A stretch of DNA of 7,192 bases from Bifidobacterium sp. (GCA_022739095.1 JAIJEI010000098.1:1-7192), one strand, 5' to 3'; positions 1 through 6,984 are shown, counted from the stretch's first letter. A program made the numbers and translations. Notes: generated by a model not told the origin, from the letters alone.

Positions 1-2844
1 GGCTATCCCGCGGAGGTCATCGACCCGGACATGGACCTCGAGGCCGATCTCGGCATCGATTCGGTCAAGCAGATGCAGGCCCTGGGAACGGTGGCCGAAC
101 GGGTCGGCATACAGCCCGAATCCCTCGACCTGTCCCAGGCCCGGACCCTACGCCAGATCGTCGAATGCCTCGAGCACGCCGAGCCGACCGCCCCACGACG
201 GCAGGACGGACGGCTGGCCGACGAAGGTCCCCATGCCGCCGAAGACGCCTCCGGCGTGAAACGATTCGTCCCGCAGATCATCTACAAACCGCTTGCCGAC
301 GATCCCGGCCTGACCGACTGGTCCGATGCCGCCTGCCTGTTCATCCGATCCGGCGACCACGAGCTGGACGAGTCCATCCGGCAGACGCTCCAACCGCTTT
401 TCCGCGAGGTGCATGCCACCACCGCGGACGAGATCATCGACTCGGGAACCCATCCCACCGTGGAGTCCGGAACGCCCGTCAGGATGATCCTGGACTGCCA
501 CTCATTCCATGACGGCATCCCGTCGTTCGGACAGCGGAGCGAAGCGTGGATGCGCATCGTCCGCGAACGATACGCGCGAACATTCCGATTGTCCCAAATC
601 CTGTATCCGCTGATCGAACACGCGGAGGACGGCATGGCATGGCTGTCGGTCACCGGGACGGGAGGCGTCTCGGGAGCGGGAAGCAAAGGGAAGGGCGATC
701 CGCTGGACGCGTTGGACACGGGATTCTACAAGAGCCTCGGCAAGGAACTGCGCAACCTGCAGGTCAAGACCATGGACGTGGATTCCCCCGACGACGTGCC
801 CGGCGCCATCCTGGACGAAGTGCGCCACTACCGGCAGGACCAGGACTGCGAGATGGGATACCTGCATGGGCGACGTCACGTGGTTCGCGTGATTCCCATG
901 CAGATGAGACAGGAGCACGCGATCCGCAGGCAGCTGCCGGAAGGAACCGTGGCCTTCTTCTCCGGAGGATCGCGCGGCATCGCGTTGGAATGCGCCAAAG
1001 CCCTTGCCGACGACCAGCCGCGGATCAACGTCGTGATCACGGGACGATCCGATGTCGACGACCCCCGGGCGCAACGCTGGCTTCGCCTGAGCGACGAGGA
1101 ATGGGCGCAGGCGAAGCCCGACTTCATCCGCGAAGTCAAGCGGAAGGATCCCTCGCTCGGGGCGATTGCGCTGTCGGAGGAATACGATCGGATCGGCCAT
1201 ATCCGCATCCTCGCACGGAACCTCAGGACCGCCGTATCCGCACGACGCAACCTGCACTACATTCCCTGCGACATAGCGGACGCGCAATCCACGGAGGACG
1301 CGGTCCATAAGGCCCGCAGGCAATGGGGGGACCTTTCGCTCGTGGTCCACGCCGCCGGACTGGAATCATTCGGCAGACTGTTCGGCAAGACCCTGGACCG
1401 TACCATGAGAAGCATCGCGGTCAAACTCGGCGGGTTCATCAACCTGTATCACGCCACCAAGGACGAACCGTCACTGACCGCCTTCGTCTCCTTCGGATCG
1501 GTCTCCGGACGTTTCGGCATGGACGGGCAGGTCGACTACACTGCCGCCGCCGCCACGCTTTCCGCACTCTCCCACACGCTCCCGATGAACATGCCCGCCG
1601 ACCGGAGGATCCCGTTCGTGACGATGGAATGGTCGGCATGGGGGCAGGTCGGCATGGCCGTCCATCCGCAGGTGATCGCCGTGCAGGAGCAGGACCGCGG
1701 AATGGAATACATTCCCGTCAGGACCGGCACGGAATTCTTCCTCGACGAGCTCGCGCTCGGCACGGCGGACCCCGAGGTGCTGATCATGGGCTCATTGGGT
1801 TCCAACAGGCCGCAGGGACAATTGGATTCCCTGGACGACGGGCTGGAACTGATCTCACCCATCGAGGAAACCACGGGCACCGTCGTGGACAAGCCCCACT
1901 ATCCGATGCTCGACAGCGTCGACAGGCAGGATGCGGACACCATCCTCGCCCATCGGATGCTCCGATATGACCGTGACCTGTACCTGCCCGACCACCGGGT
2001 GAAGGGCGTCACGACCTTCCCCGGGGTGCTTCACCTGGAAACGCAGATCGAAGCCGCCTCATGCCTGTCCAACGTGAAACGGTTCGGCGTCGAACTCGAG
2101 GAACTCGAACTGAACACGTTCCTCAAATGCCGCGACAACGACGAGGTCCCGATCACGGTCAACGCCCATCGCACGGACCGCACGGACGGCCAGGTCATCG
2201 CGACGGAACTGTACTCGACATTCAAAACGCCTGACGGCAGGACCCTCATCCCCCACCGCACCCATTCGACGGCCGTCATCAGACTGCTGGACAAAGCCCC
2301 CGAACCATGTCGGGCGGATTGGCGGCCGGAACGCCTGCTCGAACAGGGAACGCCCATCGACATCGGCCGATATCATGCCGAAACCGAACATTTCATCAGT
2401 TTCGGACCGACCTTCCGGTACATGCGCAGGGCACGGCTGATCGGCGATGACTGCGCGGCGGGCGAATTCATGGTGCCATCCGTGCCGGGGCTTTTCAGCG
2501 ACGTACGCAACCCGCAGTTCCTCTGCTGTCCGCTGCTGATCGATAACGTCGGCAGGATGGCGCTGATGCGTGAATTCCAGCTCAGGGGACGGCATGTGGT
2601 GCCGATCCGGATCCACGGGGCCCGCCAGTTCCGCTGCCCCGCGGCGGGGGAACTGTGTTACGGGAAGATGGATTTCCTCACCGAGGACGAGCAGAGCGTC
2701 GACGTTCATATCGAGATCATCGACGCCAACGGATACCTGCTCTGCCAGGCGGATGACGTGCGGCTCACCATCCTGGGTCCGGCGGAACAGGAACACGACA
2801 TCATGGCATCCCCCGACGCCGTCGAACCCGCAAAGGAGCAATGA
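1..2844 (+). CDS. PfaA/HglE-like iterative type I polyketide synthase, C-terminal part (ACP-KR-DH), 5' partial
   Basis: The reading frame is open from base 1, so the 947 residues here are the C-terminal part of a larger multidomain synthase (numbering below starts at codon 1-3). Residues 1 to about 50 are an acyl carrier domain of the PUFA-synthase kind, with the phosphopantetheine Ser21 in DLGIDS. Residues about 80-300 look like the structural half of a ketoreductase. The catalytic ketoreductase spans about 315-600: nucleotide loop GGSRGIA at 322-328, HAAG at 450-453, Lys475, Ser500 and Tyr513. A long insertion precedes CDIAD, as in PfaA ketoreductases. Residues about 637-925 form a double-hotdog dehydratase with His665 in LPDHRVKG and probable Asp848 in LLIDNVGR. 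It should reduce and dehydrate beta-ketoacyl intermediates in the cytosol. KS and acyltransferase domains are expected upstream but are not seen. Met11 (base 31) lies inside the ACP and is not the start. One oddity is Ala517 at the position usually held by the ketoreductase Asn. An enediyne-type synthase is a less likely alternative. Confidence 0.9.
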   Translation, partial: GYPAEVIDPDMDLEADLGIDSVKQMQALGTVAERVGIQPESLDLSQARTLRQIVECLEHAEPTAPRRQDGRLADEGPHAAEDASGVKRFVPQIIYKPLADDPGLTDWSDAACLFIRSGDHELDESIRQTLQPLFREVHATTADEIIDSGTHPTVESGTPVRMILDCHSFHDGIPSFGQRSEAWMRIVRERYARTFRLSQILYPLIEHAEDGMAWLSVTGTGGVSGAGSKGKGDPLDALDTGFYKSLGKELRNLQVKTMDVDSPDDVPGAILDEVRHYRQDQDCEMGYLHGRRHVVRVIPMQMRQEHAIRRQLPEGTVAFFSGGSRGIALECAKALADDQPRINVVITGRSDVDDPRAQRWLRLSDEEWAQAKPDFIREVKRKDPSLGAIALSEEYDRIGHIRILARNLRTAVSARRNLHYIPCDIADAQSTEDAVHKARRQWGDLSLVVHAAGLESFGRLFGKTLDRTMRSIAVKLGGFINLYHATKDEPSLTAFVSFGSVSGRFGMDGQVDYTAAAATLSALSHTLPMNMPADRRIPFVTMEWSAWGQVGMAVHPQVIAVQEQDRGMEYIPVRTGTEFFLDELALGTADPEVLIMGSLGSNRPQGQLDSLDDGLELISPIEETTGTVVDKPHYPMLDSVDRQDADTILAHRMLRYDRDLYLPDHRVKGVTTFPGVLHLETQIEAASCLSNVKRFGVELEELELNTFLKCRDNDEVPITVNAHRTDRTDGQVIATELYSTFKTPDGRTLIPHRTHSTAVIRLLDKAPEPCRADWRPERLLEQGTPIDIGRYHAETEHFISFGPTFRYMRRARLIGDDCAAGEFMVPSVPGLFSDVRNPQFLCCPLLIDNVGRMALMREFQLRGRHVVPIRIHGARQFRCPAAGELCYGKMDFLTEDEQSVDVHIEIIDANGYLLCQADDVRLTILGPAEQEHDIMASPDAVEPAKEQ
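2832..2838 (+). promoter_or_regulatory. Ribosome binding site of the KS-CLF gene, overlapping the end of the upstream gene
   Basis: AAAGGAG lies within the last codons of the upstream synthase gene. Three in-frame ATG codons follow, at 2841, 2847 and 2850. The spacing from GGAG is 2, 8 and 11 bases respectively, so 2847 is the best-placed start. The ATG at 2841 overlaps the upstream TGA (ATGA) but sits too close to the site. This arrangement implies translational coupling of the two synthase subunits. Confidence 0.75.
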
Positions 2845-2846
2845 GG

Positions 2847-5375
2847 ATGATGGATTTCGAACCAATCGCTATCATCGGACGCGGCTGCATCCTTCCCCCG
2901 CATTCGTGCTCTCCCGAAGAACTCTGGGACGCCATAGTCGAGGGCCGAAGCGGCATCCATCCCCCGATGCCCGAGCGTTGGGGCACACGCGTCGACTATG
3001 TCGACCCCGACCGCAACGCCGTCGACAGGACCTATTGCGGCATCGGAGGATTCGTCACCGATTACGATCAGGACGAGCGGGCGGCCTCCTCGGAACGGAT
3101 GCGGTTGAACCGTACGCAGCGGATGATCGTCGACAGCGTATCCCAGGCGATCGGCGAAGCCGGCATCGACCGGTCCGAGCGGGCACGGTGCCGGCTGTTC
3201 GTGGGCAATATGCTGGCGGACGAGGCCTTCGGAGACCAATCATTGTCGGAAATCAGCGGTGATGTTCTCGACGAGTGCGTGAACGAGTTCGGCGCGGATG
3301 CGCGGGATGCCGCACGTCGAGCCATCGATGACGTCATCCTGTCACGCAACGACGCGTCGGAAACGGCGAACGCACCGTCCGACCTGGCGCGAATCCCCGC
3401 GGAGGTGTTGGGCATGCCCGACGATCCCATCGTCATCGACGGGGCGTGCGCCTCGGGATTGCTCATCGTGGACCTCGCGGCCCGATACCTGCACACCCGT
3501 GCGAAACCGTTGGCCATGGCCGTCGGGGCGATGGCGAACATGTCCATCACGGGAAACGTGAGCTTCGCCAAGATCGGCGGCCTGAGCGACAAGCCCGCCA
3601 GGCCCCTCGACGCGAACGCGAACGGTCTGGTGCCCGCGGAAGGCGCGGCGGCGGTCCTGCTGTGCACGCTTTCATATGCGAGGCTGCACGGCTACCCCAT
3701 CAGCGGGGTCATCATAGGCTCGTATACGACGAGCGACGGGCATGGCAAGGCGATCTACGCCCCCAATCCCGAAGGCCAGCGGTGTGCGATGCGCGGCGCC
3801 CTGGCACAGGCGGGAATCGATCCGGACGGCATCGACTACATCGAGACCCATGCGACGGGAACGCCGGCCGGAGACAATTCCGAGTTGACGGCGATCATCG
3901 GCATGCTGTCCGAACGCCGCAACGGGCCCGTATCCATCGGATCCATCAAGAACCTCATCGGCCATGGCTTCCCGACGGCCGGCACGTCGAACCTGCTGTC
4001 CGTATTGGAATCATTCAGGCATGAACGGTACCTGCCGACCCACGGCGTGACGACGCCCCACCCGCTGATCGCGAAGCATCCGGAGCTCCTGCAACTGCAC
4101 GATGCCCCCGACCCATGGCCCGAACCCGGGAACCGTCCGCGCAGGGCGCTGATCAACGCCTTCGGGTTCGGAGGCATCAACTCGTCAGTCATCGTCGAAC
4201 AGTATGATGACGGCCGGCCGGACGGGCCGGCGCATGCGGACGCCGAACCCCGGGACGCCACGTACCTGGCGGTGCAATGCGTCGCCCAGGCGAACTGCGA
4301 GGTCCCGCGTACGCTGCTCGAGGATCCGATGACGGCCGACTGGCGGGTCTTCCATACTCCCCCGGTGCTGCTGCCGCACATGGACATCGCCCAACGTCTG
4401 GCGGTCCTAGCGGCGGGGAATCTGCAACCCATGATGGCGGAACCCGACCGGAAGGAAACCATCGGTGCCTTCCTCGGACAGCCATCGGGATTGGCGGTGG
4501 GAGCCCGTAGGGAACTGCGCATACGGCTTCCCGAGATCCTCGACGCCATCACGCACGCCGAGATTCCGGATGAACAGCGCCGTGAGCTGCGACGCTGGTT
4601 CGCCGACCGTGTCACGACGTCGATAGGCGCGACCGTCGAAGCCGCACTACCCGGCTATATGGACAACATAGTCTCGGGGAGGATAGCCAACATGTTCGAC
4701 TACCGGGGGCCCAACTGCGTCATCGACGGCGGCCGCTTCTCCTTCGCCCGGTCCATTGAGATGGCCTCCCTCGTACTGGCCGAGCACGAAGCGGATGGCA
4801 TGATCGTCGGATCATCGTTCGCCAATCCGAGTCATCTCGTGGACCAGGAGGCGGCCAGGCTGGCGACCGCGACCCTGATCATGCTGCGTCCATTGGATTG
4901 GGCGGAAGCCCATCGGGAACAGGTCCGGGCCGTCATCAGAATCAGCCACGCCGACCGGCCGGGAACGGAGCCCCAGACTCTTCTGGATGCGGCCCGACTG
5001 GCACAGGCCGTGACCGGGCACGCTTCCCGCATGCCCCGACTGCAGGCGGGAGACATGCTGGTCGAGGTGATGGACCCTGACGCCATGCCATCCGAACGCA
5101 TCGGACACCGACCGGACGGGCTTCGGGCGGATCCCGGAACGGATGCGGGCCACGGGCCGTCCGATGGCGTCACGGTACATGACACTTGGATCGGCGTACG
5201 GGGCGCCACCATTCCCGACTGCTTAGACACGCTGCTCGACGGGACGGAGCCCGTCCAACCGGACGGGCAGGCCACGCCCATCCGCATCATCATCCCCTTC
5301 GACTCCCCTGCGGAGAAGGAGAATACGATGCGGGAGCTCCGCATTCTGAAGGACGCCCTGCGGCACCACCGGTAG
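2847..5375 (+). CDS. Ketosynthase / truncated chain-length-factor-like protein of a PUFA/Hgl-type synthase
   Basis: This 842-residue protein begins with a full ketosynthase domain (about 1-448). Active-site Cys201 lies in DGACASG, His335 in HATGT, Lys368 and His373 in KNLIGH, and the closing FGFGGIN motif is near 439. The segment APNPEGQ before the HATGT motif resembles PfaA/PfaC/HglE ketosynthases. It should perform decarboxylative Claisen condensation on ACP-bound chains in the cytosol. After a GC-rich hydrophilic linker, about 470-700 is a second KS-like domain (SGRIANMFDYRGPN near 611-624) in which the reactive Cys is Arg630, as expected of a chain-length factor. This domain lacks the HGTGT and NxGH motifs; the last ~140 residues are low-similarity tail, so it appears to be half a KS. 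It sits in one operon with the ACP-KR-DH gene, like the KS-CLF part of PfaC but without that protein's dehydratases. The start at 2847 was chosen for its 8-base spacing from AAAGGAG; 2841 or 2850 would change only two or one residues. Confidence 0.85.
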   Translation: MMDFEPIAIIGRGCILPPHSCSPEELWDAIVEGRSGIHPPMPERWGTRVDYVDPDRNAVDRTYCGIGGFVTDYDQDERAASSERMRLNRTQRMIVDSVSQAIGEAGIDRSERARCRLFVGNMLADEAFGDQSLSEISGDVLDECVNEFGADARDAARRAIDDVILSRNDASETANAPSDLARIPAEVLGMPDDPIVIDGACASGLLIVDLAARYLHTRAKPLAMAVGAMANMSITGNVSFAKIGGLSDKPARPLDANANGLVPAEGAAAVLLCTLSYARLHGYPISGVIIGSYTTSDGHGKAIYAPNPEGQRCAMRGALAQAGIDPDGIDYIETHATGTPAGDNSELTAIIGMLSERRNGPVSIGSIKNLIGHGFPTAGTSNLLSVLESFRHERYLPTHGVTTPHPLIAKHPELLQLHDAPDPWPEPGNRPRRALINAFGFGGINSSVIVEQYDDGRPDGPAHADAEPRDATYLAVQCVAQANCEVPRTLLEDPMTADWRVFHTPPVLLPHMDIAQRLAVLAAGNLQPMMAEPDRKETIGAFLGQPSGLAVGARRELRIRLPEILDAITHAEIPDEQRRELRRWFADRVTTSIGATVEAALPGYMDNIVSGRIANMFDYRGPNCVIDGGRFSFARSIEMASLVLAEHEADGMIVGSSFANPSHLVDQEAARLATATLIMLRPLDWAEAHREQVRAVIRISHADRPGTEPQTLLDAARLAQAVTGHASRMPRLQAGDMLVEVMDPDAMPSERIGHRPDGLRADPGTDAGHGPSDGVTVHDTWIGVRGATIPDCLDTLLDGTEPVQPDGQATPIRIIIPFDSPAEKENTMRELRILKDALRHHR

Positions 5376-5381
5376 CCGACG

Positions 5382-5465
5382 GGCATGCCTGACGTGCGTG
5401 TGGGACGATGCCACGGTGCCGCCGTCCCACACGCCGACGGCATCATATGCGCGATGCCCCGGCAT
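5382..5465. repeat. Cluster of GGCAT/ATGCC words in both orientations
   Basis: Six copies of GGCAT on one strand or the other occur within 84 non-coding bases: 5382-5386, 5385-5389 (together the palindrome GGCATGCC), 5408-5412, 5439-5443, 5454-5458 and 5461-5465. Two pairs form inverted repeats: GGCATC/GATGCC with an 8-base spacer and ATGCC/GGCAT with a 2-base spacer. They may be half-sites for a DNA-binding protein. However, GGCAT is also a frequent word in the neighbouring coding DNA, so base composition may explain part of this. Confidence 0.35.
5396..5434 (+). terminator. 12-bp perfect hairpin downstream of synthase operon (terminator candidate)
   Basis: The arms GCGTGTGGGACG (5396-5407) and CGTCCCACACGC (5423-5434) are perfectly complementary around a 15-base loop. 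The hairpin begins about 20 bases after the synthase stop codon. It has no U-tract after it, so it is not a classical intrinsic terminator; strong tract-less hairpins are common ends of operons in GC-rich bacteria. It could instead be an RNA-stability element or a long regulator site. Confidence 0.55.
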
Positions 5466-5639
5466 GGCACGCGGCGGGAGGACGGCACGCCCGCGCCGGC
5501 CAGCGTTCCCCGACATGTCTTGGCTCGGTGGCAATCTCAATGCGGTGGGACCAGCCATCACACCCATCGAGACGCGGTCCAAGAGCGTGGCTGGACCTTC
5601 GACCCCACCCATCATGGGACGGTGCAGGGACCTACGGGC

Positions 5640-5672
5640 CGGATGGCGTTTTTCATCCGTAACGGCGGGATG
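5640..5672. promoter_or_regulatory. Alternating GGATG/CATCC half-sites upstream of the TetR gene (operator candidate)
   Basis: GGATG at 5641-5645, CATCC at 5654-5658 and GGATG at 5668-5672 alternate in orientation with 8- and 9-base spacers. The first pair extends to CGGATG/CATCCG around a T-rich loop. The second pair spans 19 bp, a typical TetR-family operator size, and ends just before the ribosome binding site. This position suits autorepression. No clear -35/-10 pair was found, so the assignment rests on symmetry and position. Confidence 0.35.
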
Positions 5673-5676
5673 ATGC

Positions 5677-5680
5677 GGAG
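5677..5680 (+). promoter_or_regulatory. Ribosome binding site of the TetR gene
   Basis: GGAG, six bases upstream of the ATG at 5687, fixes the translation start of the regulator. Confidence 0.7.
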
Positions 5681-5686
5681 AAGCAT

Positions 5687-6322
5687 ATGAGGACTATTCG
5701 GAAAACGACAAAAAGCCAGCGGACGCCCACCACCGAGATCAGGGGCCTCATACTCGACGCCTCGAAACGAATCATCGAAGAGGACGGCTATGACGCCTTC
5801 ACCATCCGGCTTCTCTCGGAAAAGGCGGACGTGTCCCCCGCGAGCATCTACCGGCATATCGGCGACAAGCAGGCCGTCATCAACGCTCTCATCGACGACA
5901 GTTTCCAGACGTTACGGGAGAAGCTCCTGCGCGTCACCACCGAGGATCCCCTGCAAAGACTCTACGATGCGGGAGTCGTATACCGCGGGCACGCCAAGGC
6001 GTCGCCCGGCATCTACGCCCTGTTGTGGCGATGGCATGCGGGCGAGGCTTCGGAGGCATGCCTCGCCGCCATGACCGAGCTGGTGCGCTACGGGCAGGCC
6101 GCGGGAAAGATCCGGAGGGATGACCCGCACCTCATCGCATGGTCCATATGGTCCGCCGTGCACGGATTCGTCCAATTCGAGACACGACCCGAACATGATA
6201 CGCCCGTCGACGATGACGATGCGGCCTATTCCTTTCTGCTCCGGCTGCTCATTCGAGGGGTCCGCGCCCCTCAGACGGTCTCCGAGGGAACGGCGACCAT
6301 CGCGGATACCAGCCGATCGTAG
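5687..6322 (+). CDS. TetR/AcrR-family transcriptional regulator
   Basis: This 211-residue protein has the family's normal length. After a basic N-terminus, residues about 18-62 form the TetR DNA-binding domain. The helix-turn-helix is near 39-58 (TIRLLSEKADVSPASIYRH), followed by GDKQAVINAL, the usual start of helix 4. The C-terminal ligand-binding half contains WRWHAGE near 114-120 and IWSAVHGF near 154-161, resembling TetR C-terminal families with a WHG-type core. GGAG at 5677-5680 is 6 bases before the ATG, which supports this start. It lies downstream of the synthase genes, separated by the repeat-rich gap, and converges on the phosphopantetheinyl transferase gene with a 52-bp overlap. 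It may repress itself and possibly the synthase operon in response to an acyl product or another small ligand. The target and ligand are inference. One TTA codon (Leu76) is present. Confidence 0.9.
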   Translation: MRTIRKTTKSQRTPTTEIRGLILDASKRIIEEDGYDAFTIRLLSEKADVSPASIYRHIGDKQAVINALIDDSFQTLREKLLRVTTEDPLQRLYDAGVVYRGHAKASPGIYALLWRWHAGEASEACLAAMTELVRYGQAAGKIRRDDPHLIAWSIWSAVHGFVQFETRPEHDTPVDDDDAAYSFLLRLLIRGVRAPQTVSEGTATIADTSRS

Positions 6323-6918
6323 AATCGCCATTGGCCGCGAAACGTCACATCCCGTCTCACAGCGGCGAACGTTCCATCCGCCTTCAGGCTCACGGATACC
6401 TTACGGAAGTCCCCCGTCCCGTCCAATGCGGACAACGCCTTCGAGGCGGCCTCCTTCGCGCAGAAGGCCGCCCTACGTTCCACCGAGGAGGCCATACACA
6501 ATGATGCGAGCTCTTCGGAAGAGAACACGAACCGCATGATCCCGTCGGACAATCCGTCCGAATCGTCCACGTCCACTCCCACGGCACGGATTCTTTCCGC
6601 CGACGCCACGGCGGCGACGCACAGCGACGGACAATGCGACAGCGATCCCACGATGCCGGATGGCCAGAGCGGTTCACCATCCGAACCTTTGAGTATGGGC
6701 CCGTCATGGCCGATACGTCGTAAGGCCTCGTGGGCCAAAAGACGCGTCTCCGTGAATTCCCTTCTTCGTTTGGCCGTGGCGTTCCCGACCAAGGCCCGCT
6801 CACCGTCGAACAATCGCACGCGGCGCGTCCCCTCCCCCGAGATCAGCACCTCGCAGCCGGAGGCGAGCAGCGGCCCGAACAGGCGAGCCCGTCGCATCAT
6901 GAGGTCTGCGCACATCAT
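6271..6918 (-). CDS. 4'-phosphopantetheinyl transferase, EntD/Sfp superfamily
   Basis: This 215-residue enzyme should transfer phosphopantetheine from coenzyme A to the serine of carrier domains, here plausibly Ser21 of the synthase ACP, converting it to the holo form. Numbering from the ATG at 6918, RRREFTETR at 51-59 and GEPLWPSGIVGSLSH at 81-95 follow the EntD pattern. Metal-binding Asp116 and Asp118 are in GVDVD, and FCAKEAASKAL at 152-162 carries the conserved Lys155, Glu156 and Lys160. The start is uncertain. ATG codons at 6918, 6915, 6900 and 6897 and a TTG at 6960 are all in frame and none has a strong Shine-Dalgarno. The first ATG was chosen because the EntD-like sequence begins soon after it. 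Its 3' end overlaps the convergent regulator gene by 52 bp. One TTA codon (Leu66) is present. Presence beside the synthase suggests a dedicated activator, though it could also serve other carrier proteins. Confidence 0.9.
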   Translation of the reverse strand: MMCADLMMRRARLFGPLLASGCEVLISGEGTRRVRLFDGERALVGNATAKRRREFTETRLLAHEALRRIGHDGPILKGSDGEPLWPSGIVGSLSHCPSLCVAAVASAERIRAVGVDVDDSDGLSDGIMRFVFSSEELASLCMASSVERRAAFCAKEAASKALSALDGTGDFRKVSVSLKADGTFAAVRRDVTFRGQWRFYDRLVSAMVAVPSETV

Positions 6919-6984
6919 GGAGACTCTATCTACCGAAACCCACAAACCCAGCAACAGCAAGGCTTTCTACCAATTCCCAGAATG

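Larger units (their letters stand above)
5376..5686. other. Structured intergenic region between synthase operon and TetR gene
   Basis: No convincing gene is seen in this 311-base gap. The short open frames across it have low-complexity, Arg/His/Pro-rich translations with no recognisable family. The continuation of the truncated KS-like domain is not visible in the forward frames either. The stretch is rich in inverted repeats: a 12-bp hairpin, GGCATC/GATGCC at 5439-5458, GGTCCA/TGGACC at 5576-5597, CCCAT-C-ATGGG at 5608-5618, and CGGATG/CATCCG at 5640-5659. It most likely combines the end of the synthase transcript with the control region of the regulator gene. Confidence 0.6.

Noticed and set aside
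31..33. ATG at 31 as the start of the first synthase gene
   Set aside because: The frame is open from base 1 and the ATG lies inside the conserved ACP segment, just before its phosphopantetheine site; the gene is cut by the window edge.
502..1350. Long minus-strand open frames opposite the synthase genes (also 2059-2865 and 3836-4615)
   Set aside because: They are antisense to well-supported conserved domains, have no recognisable family, and are expected from GC-rich codon bias.
4210..4235. GGCCGGCC palindrome and GC-rich inverted repeat in the KS-CLF gene
   Set aside because: It encodes the Pro/Gly/Asp/Ala-rich linker between the two domains; GC-rich codon use is sufficient explanation.
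5385..5690. Forward open frame of about 100 codons in the intergenic gap
   Set aside because: No good ribosome binding site, Arg/His/Pro-rich translation without family signature, and it runs through the inverted repeats into the regulator start.
6918..6960. TTG at 6960 as the start of the phosphopantetheinyl transferase
   Set aside because: It adds 14 residues that do not look like the family's N-terminus, has no clear Shine-Dalgarno, and the ATG at 6918 is a simpler choice, although it is not excluded.
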